Both the position numbers and the translations under genes were made by a program. Below the pieces are notes generated by a model. The model did not search any database and was not told the origin of the DNA. It was given only the letters and a program-made list of their open reading frames with translations. Shown here piece after piece: positions 27,427 to 39,113 of a DNA stretch of 64,000 nucleotides (the stretch's first letter is position 1; each line of letters opens with the position of its first letter). This DNA is from an uncultured Dechloromonas sp. (GTDB lineage Bacteria > Pseudomonadota > Gammaproteobacteria > Burkholderiales > Rhodocyclaceae), in the NCBI RefSeq assembly GCF_945957265.1, contig NZ_CAMFKO010000021.1, positions 1-64,000 of the forward strand, read 5' to 3'.

Positions 27427-28980
27427 TCAGTCGCCGACAACCGCGACGGCGTTGCGTCCGCTGGCCTTGGCCCGGTACATGGCCTGATCGGCCGCCTTGC
27501 GCATGGCGTCGAGCGTTTGGCCCTGCGCCGGGTAGAGGGCTACGCCGATGCTGCAGGTCAGGCTCAGTTGCCCGGCGCTGGTGCTGGCCGGCGCCGAAAC
27601 CGCGTGCCTCAGCTTTTGGCCGACGGCCAGGGCATCCTCGATGTTCAGCGTGTTGGCGAGCAGGACGACGAATTCGTCGCCACCATGGCGGGCGACGGTG
27701 TCGCAGGCACGAATTTCGTGGGTCATGCGCCGCGCCGCTTCGATCAGGACTTCGTCGCCCACCTCGTGACCGTGCAGGTCGTTGATTTCCTTGAAATGAT
27801 CGAGGTCGATCAGGAGCAGGGCGAAGGCGTTGCCATTCCGGATGTGTTGCTGCACGGCCTGTTCGAAGCGGTCGCTGAACAGAAAACGGTTGGGCAGGCC
27901 GGTCAGCAGGTCGTGCGTTGCCAGGTAGGCCGAGCGCTCGTGTTCGCGTTCGCCGCGTTCCAGCGTCTTGAGATGACGCAGGATCAGCGCCGGAACGGTG
28001 ACCAGCGCGCAGGCGAGCAGCGCGAAGATGATGATCGTTTCGCCGCTCAGCAGTTCGCGCCAGCGCAGCTGTTGCTCGAAGCGCATGAGCGTCGGCTGCG
28101 ATGCGTTGTCGATGTTCAGCTGCCGGCTGAGACGGGGGAGAAACATGCGGTCCGGCCATTCCGATGCTTCGGCGGGCAGGGCGAACAAGATGCTGGGCGC
28201 GTGGTTGGCGGAAAGCAGCGAGGCCGAGTAGTCGATGGCAGGCTGTCCGGTGCTTGGCGGGCTGCCCGGGAGCAGCGACTCCGCCTTGATCAGCAGCAAG
28301 GCGGTCATGGTGTTGCCGAAGATGTTCAGTCCGCGCCCGGTGTCGTGCCGTTCGCTGCGATCGACTTCGCGGAGCAGGATGTAGGCCTTGCCGCCCTCGT
28401 ACATCTGGAATAGCGGGGAAGCCACGGGGCGGGTGCTCTTTTGCGCGAGGGCCAGCGAATGCGCCAGGTAGTCCACGGTTTCGAGACGCACGCCGTAGAT
28501 GCTCTCGGCTTCCGGCAGGGCCGGGTACATGAAGAGAACGGGCCAGGTGTATTTCTGCGTGCTCGGGCCGGCCAGCGTGCGCTGGGTGAGCCAGGGAAAA
28601 TCCTTGATCGTGAAGCCCGGCAGCCATTCCCGGCGCAGGGTGGCCTGCAGTTCGGCCTGTTCCGAAAGCGGAACCTGGCGCGCCACTTCAAGCATGTAGA
28701 TATGCGGATAGGCCGCGGTGACCGACGCGGCATAGCGTGTCGCCGATGCAATATCGTTGCGTTCCACCGCCTGGAGAAATGCGGCGAAGCCGGCGAGCAC
28801 GGCTTCGTTCATATCCAGCTTGTTCCTGACCTCGCCGGCCAGGTGCTGCGCCTGGATGTCGAAATCCCGTTCGCGCCGCCCGATTTCGGCGGCAAGCAGG
28901 AGATGGGCGGCAAAGGCGACGACCCCGAGCCAGAGGCCCATCGTGGCGATCAGGGTATGGCGATGATGGAAGGAAAGCAT
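27427..28980 (-). CDS. Membrane diguanylate cyclase with CHASE sensor domain
   Basis: 517-residue c-di-GMP synthase. It has a transmembrane helix at about residues 12-32, a periplasmic CHASE domain at about 70-270 (AAYPHIYMLEVARQVP), a second helix at about 313-333, and a GGDEF domain at about 345-515. The active-site loop is GGDEF and the inhibitory I-site RxxD (RACD) lies five residues before it, so product inhibition is expected. The ligand of the CHASE domain is unknown. No clear Shine-Dalgarno precedes the ATG; instead there is a perfect dyad. Confidence 0.92.
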   Translation of the reverse strand: MLSFHHRHTLIATMGLWLGVVAFAAHLLLAAEIGRRERDFDIQAQHLAGEVRNKLDMNEAVLAGFAAFLQAVERNDIASATRYAASVTAAYPHIYMLEVARQVPLSEQAELQATLRREWLPGFTIKDFPWLTQRTLAGPSTQKYTWPVLFMYPALPEAESIYGVRLETVDYLAHSLALAQKSTRPVASPLFQMYEGGKAYILLREVDRSERHDTGRGLNIFGNTMTALLLIKAESLLPGSPPSTGQPAIDYSASLLSANHAPSILFALPAEASEWPDRMFLPRLSRQLNIDNASQPTLMRFEQQLRWRELLSGETIIIFALLACALVTVPALILRHLKTLERGEREHERSAYLATHDLLTGLPNRFLFSDRFEQAVQQHIRNGNAFALLLIDLDHFKEINDLHGHEVGDEVLIEAARRMTHEIRACDTVARHGGDEFVVLLANTLNIEDALAVGQKLRHAVSAPASTSAGQLSLTCSIGVALYPAQGQTLDAMRKAADQAMYRAKASGRNAVAVVGD

Positions 28981-28989
28981 GAAAGTCGT

Positions 28990-29005
28990 ATCCGGTTGAC
29001 CGGAT
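28990..29005. promoter_or_regulatory. Perfect dyad at the ribosome-binding position of the CHASE-GGDEF gene
   Basis: ATCCGGT at 28990-28996 and ACCGGAT at 28999-29005 with a two-base centre, ending nine bases upstream of the ATG at 28980. It could be an operator for a DNA-binding protein. As RNA, a two-base loop is too tight unless the inner pairs open. Confidence 0.4.
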
Positions 29006-29032
29006 GATTCACTGCTTCCTTGAAACTGTAAA

Positions 29033-29048
29033 TATCACCAAAGTGATA
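29033..29048. promoter_or_regulatory. Perfect TATCAC-N4-GTGATA dyad upstream of the CHASE-GGDEF gene
   Basis: TATCAC at 29033-29038 and GTGATA at 29043-29048 around CAAA, in an AT-rich stretch about 60 bp upstream of the diguanylate cyclase start and just beyond the 3' end of queG. It resembles operators of dimeric helix-turn-helix regulators; no specific regulator is claimed. Confidence 0.45.
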
Positions 29049-29071
29049 AAATCGTATGATGCGTGATTTTG

Positions 29072-30118
29072 TCAGGCGCCGAGTCGTCGGAGCGCCCAGG
29101 CGACATGCTCCCGGACGAGGGGCGATGCGTGATCGCGCAAAGCGCGCAGCGCGTCGATGGCGTCGGCCGTTGCCGGTCCGTTGCCCAGCGCGACGGCGAT
29201 ATTGCGCAGCCAGCGCAGGTGCCCGATGCGCCGTATGGGGTTGCCGGCCAGGCGGTCGTTGAACTGTTGCTCCGTCCATCGCGACAGCTGGATCAGGCTG
29301 GCCGAATCCAGCCCGTGACGGGGGGTAAACTCGCGGTCGCCGATCTGCGCGAAGCGGTTCCAGGGGCAGCACAGCTGGCAGTCGTCGCAGCCATAGATGC
29401 GGTTGCCCATCAGCGGCCGGAGTTCTTCCGGGATCGGGCCATCCAGCTCGATGCTCAGGTAGGAGATGCAGCGGCGGGCATCCACCTTGTAGGGGGCGAC
29501 GATGGCACCGGTCGGGCAGGCATCGATGCAGGCGGTGCATGTTCCGCAGTGGGCTTCGACCGGCGCATCCGGCGGCAGGGGAAGGTCCGTGTAGATTTCG
29601 CCGAGGAAGCGCCAGGAGCCTTGCTGGGAGAGCAGGAGCGTGTGTTTGCCACGCCAGCCGAGGCCTGCCTGGCGGGCGAACTCGACTTCCATGACCGGGG
29701 CCGAGTCGGAAAAGACGCGATAGCCGAACGGCCCGGCCAGGGCGCCGACCTGGTCGGCGAGTTTCTGCAGGCGGCCGCGGATGACCTTGTGGTAGTCGCG
29801 GCCCTGCGCATAGCGGGAGATGGCCGCCTGTTCCGGCCGGTCGACGATGTCGGTGTGGGGCAGGTAGTCGAGCGCGGTGCTGATGACGGTAACGGTTCCC
29901 GGTTGCAGGAGGTCGGGGTGGGCGCGCAATTCGGCATGGCGGGCCATATAATCCATTTCGCCATGGCAGCCCTCGGCCAGCCAGGCGCGCAGCCCGGCCA
30001 CCGCGGCGCCGGGGTCGGCCCTGGCCACGCCGATGGCTGCAAAGCCCAGTTGTTGTCCGGCCTCGCGGATTTTTTCCTTGAGCGCCGCGTAATCCACCGT
30101 GGAGTCCTGATCGTGCAT
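29072..30118 (-). CDS. queG: Epoxyqueuosine reductase
   Basis: 348-residue cobalamin- and iron-sulfur-dependent enzyme for the last step of queuosine synthesis in tRNA. Two [4Fe-4S] motifs are seen as CGTCTACIDACP (about residues 179-190) and CDDCQLCCPW (about 237-246). DYHKVIRGRLQKLADQ is a family segment. The ATG at 30118 is used; it lies inside the first codons of the divergent tsaE reading frame, so the two genes overlap head to head by six bases. Confidence 0.95.
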   Translation of the reverse strand: MHDQDSTVDYAALKEKIREAGQQLGFAAIGVARADPGAAVAGLRAWLAEGCHGEMDYMARHAELRAHPDLLQPGTVTVISTALDYLPHTDIVDRPEQAAISRYAQGRDYHKVIRGRLQKLADQVGALAGPFGYRVFSDSAPVMEVEFARQAGLGWRGKHTLLLSQQGSWRFLGEIYTDLPLPPDAPVEAHCGTCTACIDACPTGAIVAPYKVDARRCISYLSIELDGPIPEELRPLMGNRIYGCDDCQLCCPWNRFAQIGDREFTPRHGLDSASLIQLSRWTEQQFNDRLAGNPIRRIGHLRWLRNIAVALGNGPATADAIDALRALRDHASPLVREHVAWALRRLGA

Positions 30119-30607
30119 AGTCCTGATGTTACCGCTGTTTTCGAATTGCCCGACGAGGCGGCCACCCAGGCTGTCGGCGAAAGACTGGCTCCCGCGCTGC
30201 AAGCCGGCATGGTGGTTTTCCTCGAAGGCGACCTGGGGGCCGGCAAGACGACCTTGTCGCGGGCCCTGATTCGGGCCCTTGGCCATGCCGGTCCGGTCAA
30301 AAGTCCGACCTATTCCCTGGTTGAAGTTTACGTAATTTCGAGCTTATACTTATATCACTTTGATTTTTATCGTTTCGAGTCACCCGAGGAGTTTCTCGAT
30401 GCGGGCTTTGATGAATACTTTAATGACACTGCGCTGTGCCTGGTCGAATGGCCGGAGCGCGCTCAAGGCTGCCTTCCGCCGGCAGACCTGCGGTTGCGCC
30501 TTTATCATGCAGGTGTCGGGCGTGTCCTCGAAGCCGTGGCGGATTCACCGAAAGGGCAGGCATGTCTAGACGCGCTCATCCCAGCCATGGGCGCCGCCAG
30601 CTCCTGA
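30113..30607 (+). CDS. tsaE: tRNA threonylcarbamoyladenosine biosynthesis ATPase TsaE
   Basis: 164-residue P-loop ATPase that drives the TsaBDE complex making t6A37 in ANN-decoding tRNAs. The Walker A motif is GDLGAGKTT at about residues 40-48; VKSPTYSLVEVY and LVEWPER are family motifs. A GTG at 30113 has GGAG eight bases upstream, so it is preferred although it overlaps the queG start. The region at 30325-30380 is strikingly AT-rich for this window. The 3' end overlaps amiC by 46 bp. Confidence 0.92.
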   Translation: MHSPDVTAVFELPDEAATQAVGERLAPALQAGMVVFLEGDLGAGKTTLSRALIRALGHAGPVKSPTYSLVEVYVISSLYLYHFDFYRFESPEEFLDAGFDEYFNDTALCLVEWPERAQGCLPPADLRLRLYHAGVGRVLEAVADSPKGQACLDALIPAMGAASS

Positions 30608-31902
30608 AATATGCCGGCGCCTCGCTGCTCGTCTCCGTGACGCCGCTGGCCGGCGCCGCAGCGAAGCTGCCGTCGGTGCTGGCCGTGCGCATCTGGCCGG
30701 CCGCCGACTACACCCGCGTCACGCTGGAACACGACGCGCCGCTCAAGTTCACGCATTTCACGGTCGAGAACCCGGATCGCCTGGTGGTCGATATCGAGGG
30801 CGTCGAATTCAACAGCGTCCTGGATAGCCTGGCGCGCAAGGTGGCGACCGACGATCCCAACATCAAGCTGTTGCGTGCCGGCCGTTTCAAGCCGGGTGTC
30901 GTTCGCCTGGTCATGGAGTTGAAGGGCAAGGTCAATCCGCAGGTGTTCACGCTGGCGCCGGTGGGCGAGTACGGCCATCGCCTGGTGCTCGACGTCTATC
31001 CGCTCAATCCGCCGGACCCGATGATGGCGCTGCTCGAAGGCCGCAAGGAAGCGGTCGAGCCGCTCAAGGGCGGGCAGGATTTCCAGATCGCCGAGGCACG
31101 GCCCGACGAGGCGGCGGGCAGGAAGCCCGACAAGCCCCCGGTCGAGGCGCCCGAGGTGCAGACCGGCAAGAAGTCCGGCAAGCCGATTGTCGATCGCCTG
31201 GTGACCATCATGCTCGACCCCGGGCATGGCGGCGAGGACCCCGGCGCCATCGGCCGGGCGGGAACCTATGAAAAGAATGTGACGCTCGAAGTCGCCCGTC
31301 GCCTGAAGGCGCGCATCGATGCCGAGCCGAACATGCGCGCCGTGCTGACCCGCGATTCCGACTTCTTCGTGCCCTTGCAGATGCGCGTCCAGAAGGCGCG
31401 CCGCGTCCATGCCGACCTCTTCCTGTCGATCCATGCCGATGCCTGGATCAAGCCGGACGCCCGCGGTTCGTCGGTCTTCGTGCTGTCCGAGAAGGGGGCT
31501 TCGAGCACGCAGGCCCGTCTCCTGGCGCAAAAGGAAAACGATGCCGACCTGATCGGCGGCGTCAATCTCGGCAACAAGGATCTTTTCCTGGCGCGCACGC
31601 TGCTCGACCTGTCGCAGACGGCCACCATCAACGACAGTCTCAAGTTGGGCAGGTACCTGCTGGGCGAGCTGGGTTCGATCAACACCCTGCACAAGGCCAA
31701 TGTCGAACAGGCCGGGTTTGCCGTGCTCAAGGCGCCCGATATTCCGTCGGCCCTGATCGAAACGGCCTTCATCTCCAACCCGGAGGAAGAGTCGCGTCTG
31801 AATGACGATGCCTATCAGGAGAAGCTGGCGGGCGCTATCGTGCGCGGCATTCGCCAGTATTTCATCAAGCATCCGCCCGGACCGAAAGCCAAGCTGGCGT
31901 AG
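30562..31902 (+). CDS. amiC: N-acetylmuramoyl-L-alanine amidase with AMIN domain
   Basis: 446-residue periplasmic amidase that splits septal peptidoglycan during daughter-cell separation. The N-terminus has a twin-arginine motif (RRQLLKYAGASLL), so Tat export is likely, as for E. coli AmiA and AmiC. An AMIN domain (about residues 45-140) precedes an Amidase_3 domain (about 210-435) with zinc ligands in MLDPGHGGEDPGAIG and SIHADAW. The tsaE-amiC overlap is a conserved arrangement. Confidence 0.93.
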   Translation: MSRRAHPSHGRRQLLKYAGASLLVSVTPLAGAAAKLPSVLAVRIWPAADYTRVTLEHDAPLKFTHFTVENPDRLVVDIEGVEFNSVLDSLARKVATDDPNIKLLRAGRFKPGVVRLVMELKGKVNPQVFTLAPVGEYGHRLVLDVYPLNPPDPMMALLEGRKEAVEPLKGGQDFQIAEARPDEAAGRKPDKPPVEAPEVQTGKKSGKPIVDRLVTIMLDPGHGGEDPGAIGRAGTYEKNVTLEVARRLKARIDAEPNMRAVLTRDSDFFVPLQMRVQKARRVHADLFLSIHADAWIKPDARGSSVFVLSEKGASSTQARLLAQKENDADLIGGVNLGNKDLFLARTLLDLSQTATINDSLKLGRYLLGELGSINTLHKANVEQAGFAVLKAPDIPSALIETAFISNPEEESRLNDDAYQEKLAGAIVRGIRQYFIKHPPGPKAKLA

Positions 31903-31920
31903 CCTGGCCGGCGCCCGGGC

Positions 31921-32958
31921 CTAGAACAGCTCGACCTCGCCCTTGGCGATTTCCTTGGCGGAAAGGTCGCCGCTGGCAACCAGCTGTTCGTAGCCGGCCA
32001 CCTGGTTGCGGCCATTGCGCTTGGCGAAATAAAGGGCTTCGTCGGCGCGGTCGATGGCGTCGGTCGGCGTGTCGTGCGCTTGCAGCGCGCTGAATCCGAT
32101 GCTGACCGTGATCTTGCCGACACGGCTGAACGACTGTCCTTCGACGCTGCTCCGGAAGCGCTGCAGCGTCGCCATCGCGTCCTGCTCGGTCATCGGCTGC
32201 AGCAGCGCGACGAATTCCTCGCCGCCGAAGCGGAAGAGCTGGTCGTCGAAACGGAAGGACTGGCGCATGACCTGCGCCAGCATGATCAGCACCTCGTCGC
32301 CGATCAGGTGCCCGAAAGTGTCGTTGACGTGCTTGAAATGGTCGATGTCGCAGACCGCAAGCCAGTGCGGGTTGCTGTCGGAGCCATGGCGACGGCTTTC
32401 CTGGGAGCCGTTTTGCGGATCGACGGATGCCTTGCCGAGGAGCTCGAAGAGGTGTTTGTCGAAGGTCTTGCGATTGGCGAGCCCGGTCAGCGTGTCGGTT
32501 TCGCCGTAATCGAGCAGGCCGATGTGGTTGCCGAAATACTCGACCAGCCCCATCAGCGTCACGCGTTCGTCGGCCGAGAAGTTGTCGGAGAGAATCAGGT
32601 CGATGAGGTAGATCGGCTCGTTGTGATCCATGATTGGGAACACGACGCGATGGGAGCCGTCGGCGAGGCAGTCGAGCACGGCCGATTTTTCCTTGCGGCA
32701 GCGGGCGAGGATGGGGTCGCGCTCAAGCGGCTGGCAGAATTTCTTGTCCGGCACGTAGGCGTTGCGCAGCAGTTTCCCGTCCGGACCGTGGCTGGCGCAG
32801 GCAAAGACCATGGGCTTGCGGGTGCCGGGGTAGCAGCGATAAATGGTCAGCTGCTGCGGACGGAACAGGGCCCTGAGCGCGTCCACCATCGACGAGTTGA
32901 TCTCCGTGCGATCCCGGCGCGACGAAATCTGGATGACATGGCTGATCAATTCAAGCAT
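31921..32958 (-). CDS. Diguanylate cyclase (GGDEF), soluble
   Basis: 345-residue cytoplasmic GGDEF protein. The N-terminal 170 residues look like a GAF-type sensor (RDRTEINSSMVDALRALF). The C-terminal GGDEF domain begins at TDTLTGLANRKTFDKHL. The active-site loop is GGEEF, which is catalytically competent, and an I-site RxxD (RFDD) lies five residues before it. The ATG at 32958 (MLELISHVIQI) is chosen because the longer frame reads through the ribF promoter region. Convergent with amiC. Confidence 0.9.
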   Translation of the reverse strand: MLELISHVIQISSRRDRTEINSSMVDALRALFRPQQLTIYRCYPGTRKPMVFACASHGPDGKLLRNAYVPDKKFCQPLERDPILARCRKEKSAVLDCLADGSHRVVFPIMDHNEPIYLIDLILSDNFSADERVTLMGLVEYFGNHIGLLDYGETDTLTGLANRKTFDKHLFELLGKASVDPQNGSQESRRHGSDSNPHWLAVCDIDHFKHVNDTFGHLIGDEVLIMLAQVMRQSFRFDDQLFRFGGEEFVALLQPMTEQDAMATLQRFRSSVEGQSFSRVGKITVSIGFSALQAHDTPTDAIDRADEALYFAKRNGRNQVAGYEQLVASGDLSAKEIAKGEVELF

Positions 32959-33089
32959 GACGGGCTGTCGGAAAACCGAATAGTTCAATTTGCCAATTAT
33001 AGCGAAACGCTGCGTGTTGATTGTGCGAGCTGCGCAGGCGGCGTCCGGGGCGACGCAGTCCGGGGTGCCCCGATGGGGCTGCAAACCGT

Positions 33090-33095
33090 TATAAT
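33090..33095 (+). promoter_or_regulatory. Candidate -10 element of the ribF-ispH operon
   Basis: A perfect TATAAT, 26 bases before the ribF ATG. No convincing -35 hexamer at 16-18 bp, so strength is uncertain. Confidence 0.4.
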
Positions 33096-33121
33096 TCAAC
33101 GTTTTTCCTGCCAAGTAATCC

Positions 33122-34045
33122 ATGCGCGTCTTTCGCGGCCATTCACGCCCTGTTCCTGCTCCCGTTGTGCTCGCCATCGGCAATTTCGACGGCGTCCACC
33201 TGGGGCACGGCGCCCTGGTCGGCCGCCTGGCGGACTATGCGCGCGAGCATCGGCTGGTGCCGATGGTGCTCACCTTCGAGCCGCACCCCCGGGAGTTTTT
33301 CGCGCCGGGCTCGGCGCCGGCCCGTTTGAGCACGCTGCGCGAGAAGCTGGAGTTGCTGGCTGAATGCGGTGCCAGCCAGGCCATGGTGTGCCCGTTCAAC
33401 GCCCGCTTCGCCGCGCTGTCGGCCGAGGAATTCGTCGCGCAGGTGCTGGTCCAGGGATGCCAGGTCAGGCATCTGATCATCGGCGACGACTTCCGCTTCG
33501 GTCGCGGCCGCAGCGGCGACTATGCCTACCTGCAGCAGGCCGGCGCCCGCTACGGCTTTAGCGTCGAAGCCATGGGCAGCGTCACGCTCGATGGCGAACG
33601 GGTGTCCAGTTCCGGCGTGCGGCGCGCGCTGGCAGCTGGCAACATGGAGCACGCCGCCCGCCTGCTCGGGCGTCCCTACATCATGGATGGCCAGGTATTG
33701 CACGGCCAGAAGCTGGGCCGGCAGCTCGGTTTCGCCACGGCCAACCTGCGCATCAAGCACAACCCCTTGCCGATGGCCGGCGTGTTTGCCGTCGAGGTCA
33801 GCGGCCTGGGCGACCAGCCGCTGCCCGGCGTCGCCAATCTCGGCGTCCGCCCGACCGTCGGCGGCACGACCCGGCCGCTGCTGGAAGTCCATCTGTTCGA
33901 TTTCGACCGCGATATCTATGGCGCGCACATCTCGGTGCGTTTCGTGCATAAGTTGCGCGATGAACAACGTTTTCCCAATTTCGACGCCCTCAAGGCGCAG
34001 ATCGCGGCCGACGCCGCGGCGGCGCGGGCCTTCTTCAAGCTGTGA
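33122..34045 (+). CDS. ribF: Bifunctional riboflavin kinase / FAD synthetase
   Basis: 307-residue enzyme making FMN and FAD from riboflavin. The N-terminal FMN adenylyltransferase domain has IGNFDGVHLGHGAL (HxGH, about residues 20-33), and the C-terminal flavokinase domain has GQKLGRQLGFATANL (about 198-212). First gene of the compact ribF-ileS-lspA-fkpB-ispH operon; ileS starts nine bases downstream. Confidence 0.96.
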   Translation: MRVFRGHSRPVPAPVVLAIGNFDGVHLGHGALVGRLADYAREHRLVPMVLTFEPHPREFFAPGSAPARLSTLREKLELLAECGASQAMVCPFNARFAALSAEEFVAQVLVQGCQVRHLIIGDDFRFGRGRSGDYAYLQQAGARYGFSVEAMGSVTLDGERVSSSGVRRALAAGNMEHAARLLGRPYIMDGQVLHGQKLGRQLGFATANLRIKHNPLPMAGVFAVEVSGLGDQPLPGVANLGVRPTVGGTTRPLLEVHLFDFDRDIYGAHISVRFVHKLRDEQRFPNFDALKAQIAADAAAARAFFKL

Positions 34046-34054
34046 GCACGCACA

Positions 34055-36833
<2,779 letters not shown>

Positions 36834-36841
<8 letters not shown>

Positions 36842-37313
36842 AACGGCGAATGGATGGTACGGGCTGGCCGCGATCGTCATCGTTCTCGACCAGCTCAGCA
36901 AGTGGGTGGTGCTCAATCATGTCCAGTACGGTGAAGCCATCTATGTGGCCCCGTTCTGGAACTGGGTGCTGACCTTCAATCCGGGTGCCGCCTTCAGCTT
37001 CCTGGCCGACCAGCCGGGCTGGCAGCGCTGGTTCTTCAGCGTCCTGGCGCTGGGCGTTTCCGGCTGGATCGCGCTGGAACTCCGGCGCCATCCGGAGCAG
37101 AAACTGATGGCGCTGGCCCTGACGCTGGTCATGGGCGGGGCCCTGGGCAACGTCATCGACCGCATGCGTTTCGGTGCCGTCGTCGATTTCATCCAGTGGC
37201 ATGTCGCCGGTTACTACTGGCCGGCCTTCAACGTTGCCGATTCCGCGATCACGCTGGGCGCAGTCCTCATGGTCTGGGCTTCGCTGTTCGTCAAAGAAAG
37301 AGATTTCCGATGA
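36834..37313 (+). CDS. lspA: Lipoprotein signal peptidase (SPase II)
   Basis: 159-residue membrane aspartyl protease that removes signal peptides from prolipoproteins. The catalytic Asp residues are in [10 protein letters not shown] (about residue 109) and FNVADSAIT (about 137), among four transmembrane helices. The GTG at 36834 lies within the end of ileS and is the only reasonable start. Its stop overlaps the fkpB start (ATGA). Confidence 0.95.
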
Positions 37314-37741
37314 GTAATGTCGTTCGTTCAGACAGCTATCTGACCCTCCACTACCGCATTACCGCCCAGGATGGCGAGGAGTTCCTGTCCACCTTCGACA
37401 TGAGCCCGGCGACCCTGCAGATGGGCAGCGGGCAGTTGGCCGAAAATCTCGAAAGGGTCCTGATCGGCCTGCCGGCCATGGAGCACTTCGTATTCGAACT
37501 GCCCCCGGACGAGGCCTTCGGGCAACACAACGCCCGCCTGGTCGAGCGCATCGCGCGTAACGGCCTGCCGCCGGAAATGGAACTCAAGGAAAATTCCGTC
37601 GTCGAATTCACCGCGCCGAACGGCGGCACCTTTGCCGGCTTCCTGCGCGAACTGGACGCCACCCACGCGCTCTTCGACTTCAATCACCCGATGGCCGGCA
37701 AGACGATACGCTTCGAGGTGAAAATCATCGGAATCATGTAA
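37310..37741 (+). CDS. fkpB: FKBP-type peptidyl-prolyl isomerase, SlpA/FkpB type
   Basis: 143-residue FKBP with an insert-in-flap domain, acting as a chaperone and prolyl isomerase. [17 protein letters not shown] at the N-terminus and [16 protein letters not shown] in the middle are typical of the SlpA subgroup. Overlaps lspA by four bases, and its stop shares one base with the ispH start (TAATG). The order ileS-lspA-fkpB-ispH is conserved. Confidence 0.93.
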   Translation: MSNVVRSDSYLTLHYRITAQDGEEFLSTFDMSPATLQMGSGQLAENLERVLIGLPAMEHFVFELPPDEAFGQHNARLVERIARNGLPPEMELKENSVVEFTAPNGGTFAGFLRELDATHALFDFNHPMAGKTIRFEVKIIGIM

Positions 37742-38667
37742 TGGAAATCATCCTCGCCAATCCCCGCGGCTTCTGCGCCGGTGTCGAACGCGCCATCGCC
37801 ATCGTCGAACGCGCCCTCGAGAAGTTCGGCGCGCCGATCTATGTCCGCCACGAAGTGGTGCATAACAAGTTCGTCTGCGACGACCTGCGCGCCAAGGGGG
37901 CGGTCTTCATCGAGGAACTGGACGAAGTGCCGCCGGGCAGCACGGTCATCTTCAGCGCCCATGGCGTCTCCAAGGCCGTTCGTGCCGATGCCGACGCGCG
38001 CGGCCTGAAGGTCTTCGACGCCACCTGCCCGCTGGTCACCAAGGTCCATGTCGAAGTCGGCAAGATGCGCAACCAGATCCGCGAAGTCGTCATGATCGGC
38101 CACAAGGGCCACCCCGAGGTCGAGGGGACCATGGGGCAGAGCGAGGGCGGGATGTATCTGGTCGAGACAGCGGATGATGTCCAGAGACTGGTCGTGCAGC
38201 ATCCGGACTCATTGTCTTTCGTGACGCAAACAACCCTGTCGGTCGACGATGCGACGCTGGTCATCGACGCATTGAGAACCCGTTTCCCGGATATCCAGGG
38301 GCCGAAGAAGGACGATATCTGCTACGCCACCCAGAACCGGCAGGATGCGGTGAAGGTGCTGGCTGAACAATGCGATCTGGTCATCGTCGTCGGCAGTCCG
38401 AACAGTTCGAATTCACGTCGTTTGAAAGAGGTCGCGCAGACTCGTGGCGTAGATGCCTATCTTGTCGATGGGCATCGCGAGATCGATGTTAACTGGCTCG
38501 ATGGTAAATCGCGGATCGGCGTCACGGCGGGGGCTTCCGCACCCGAGGTGCTCATCGAGCAGGTGATCGAGCATTTGCGCAAACTGACCGATGCACAGGT
38601 GAAAAATCTGCAGGGGATCGAGGAAGCGGTTTCGTTCCCCGTCCCCAAAGAGCTATCCAGCGTATAA
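37741..38667 (+). CDS. ispH: 4-hydroxy-3-methylbut-2-enyl diphosphate reductase
   Basis: 308-residue iron-sulfur enzyme for the last step of the methylerythritol phosphate pathway, giving IPP and DMAPP. The three cluster Cys are in [13 protein letters not shown] (about residue 12), [10 protein letters not shown] (about 96) and [12 protein letters not shown] (about 197). It complements dxs and ispA elsewhere in the window. GC content falls towards its 3' end, where the pilin region begins. Confidence 0.96.
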   Translation: MEIILANPRGFCAGVERAIAIVERALEKFGAPIYVRHEVVHNKFVCDDLRAKGAVFIEELDEVPPGSTVIFSAHGVSKAVRADADARGLKVFDATCPLVTKVHVEVGKMRNQIREVVMIGHKGHPEVEGTMGQSEGGMYLVETADDVQRLVVQHPDSLSFVTQTTLSVDDATLVIDALRTRFPDIQGPKKDDICYATQNRQDAVKVLAEQCDLVIVVGSPNSSNSRRLKEVAQTRGVDAYLVDGHREIDVNWLDGKSRIGVTAGASAPEVLIEQVIEHLRKLTDAQVKNLQGIEEAVSFPVPKELSSV

Positions 38668-38677
38668 GCCAAATTCA

Positions 38678-38703
38678 ATGGGGGCCTCGTGGCCCCCATT
38701 TGC
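38678..38703. terminator. Hairpin between ispH and pilE
   Basis: ATGGGGGCC at 38679-38687 pairs with GGCCCCCAT at 38691-38699 around a three- to four-base loop. The T-tract is weak on both strands, but position between convergent units fits a shared terminator. Confidence 0.55.
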
Positions 38704-38709
38704 TGCAAC

Positions 38710-39111
38710 TTACCGCCAACATTCCGGGCGAACGGCCGGATCGGGTGCTCGTAACCCGGTCTGGTCGATGCTCAGTGTTCCGCAGACATCGTTTGCTTGG
38801 GCACCTTGTGGGACTACCTGTAGCGTGTAAGTGGTGGCCGTTGGCACGACGGCGAAGTTGGCTTGGTAGAACTGCGTAACCTCTGCTTGGCAGGCCGGCA
38901 GAACGGCATTCAGATATGACATGTTCGTCGTGTAATAGCGTTCCATGAATTGCGACAGGCCCATCATGCATCCGGCAGCTGCCGCCCGGCGAGTACGCTG
39001 GATGGACTGTTGGTAGCTGGGGTAGGCGATCGCCGCGATGATGGCGATGATGGCCATCACCACCATCAATTCGATCAGCGTGAAGCCGGATGTCTTTTGT
39101 TTTCGTTTCAT
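38710..39111 (-). CDS. pilE: Type IV pilin-like minor pilin (PilE type)
   Basis: 133-residue prepilin. The leader MKRKQKTSG is cut before FTLIELMVVMAIIAIIA, with the usual Glu at mature position 5. The C-terminal part has a Cys pair (VCGTLSID and PECWR) likely to form the D-region disulfide. It is last in the fimT-pilVWXY1-pilE operon, two bases after pilY1. Probably a minor pilin; the major pilin is usually encoded elsewhere. Confidence 0.88.
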   Translation of the reverse strand: MKRKQKTSGFTLIELMVVMAIIAIIAAIAYPSYQQSIQRTRRAAAAGCMMGLSQFMERYYTTNMSYLNAVLPACQAEVTQFYQANFAVVPTATTYTLQVVPQGAQANDVCGTLSIDQTGLRAPDPAVRPECWR

Positions 39112-39113
39112 GC

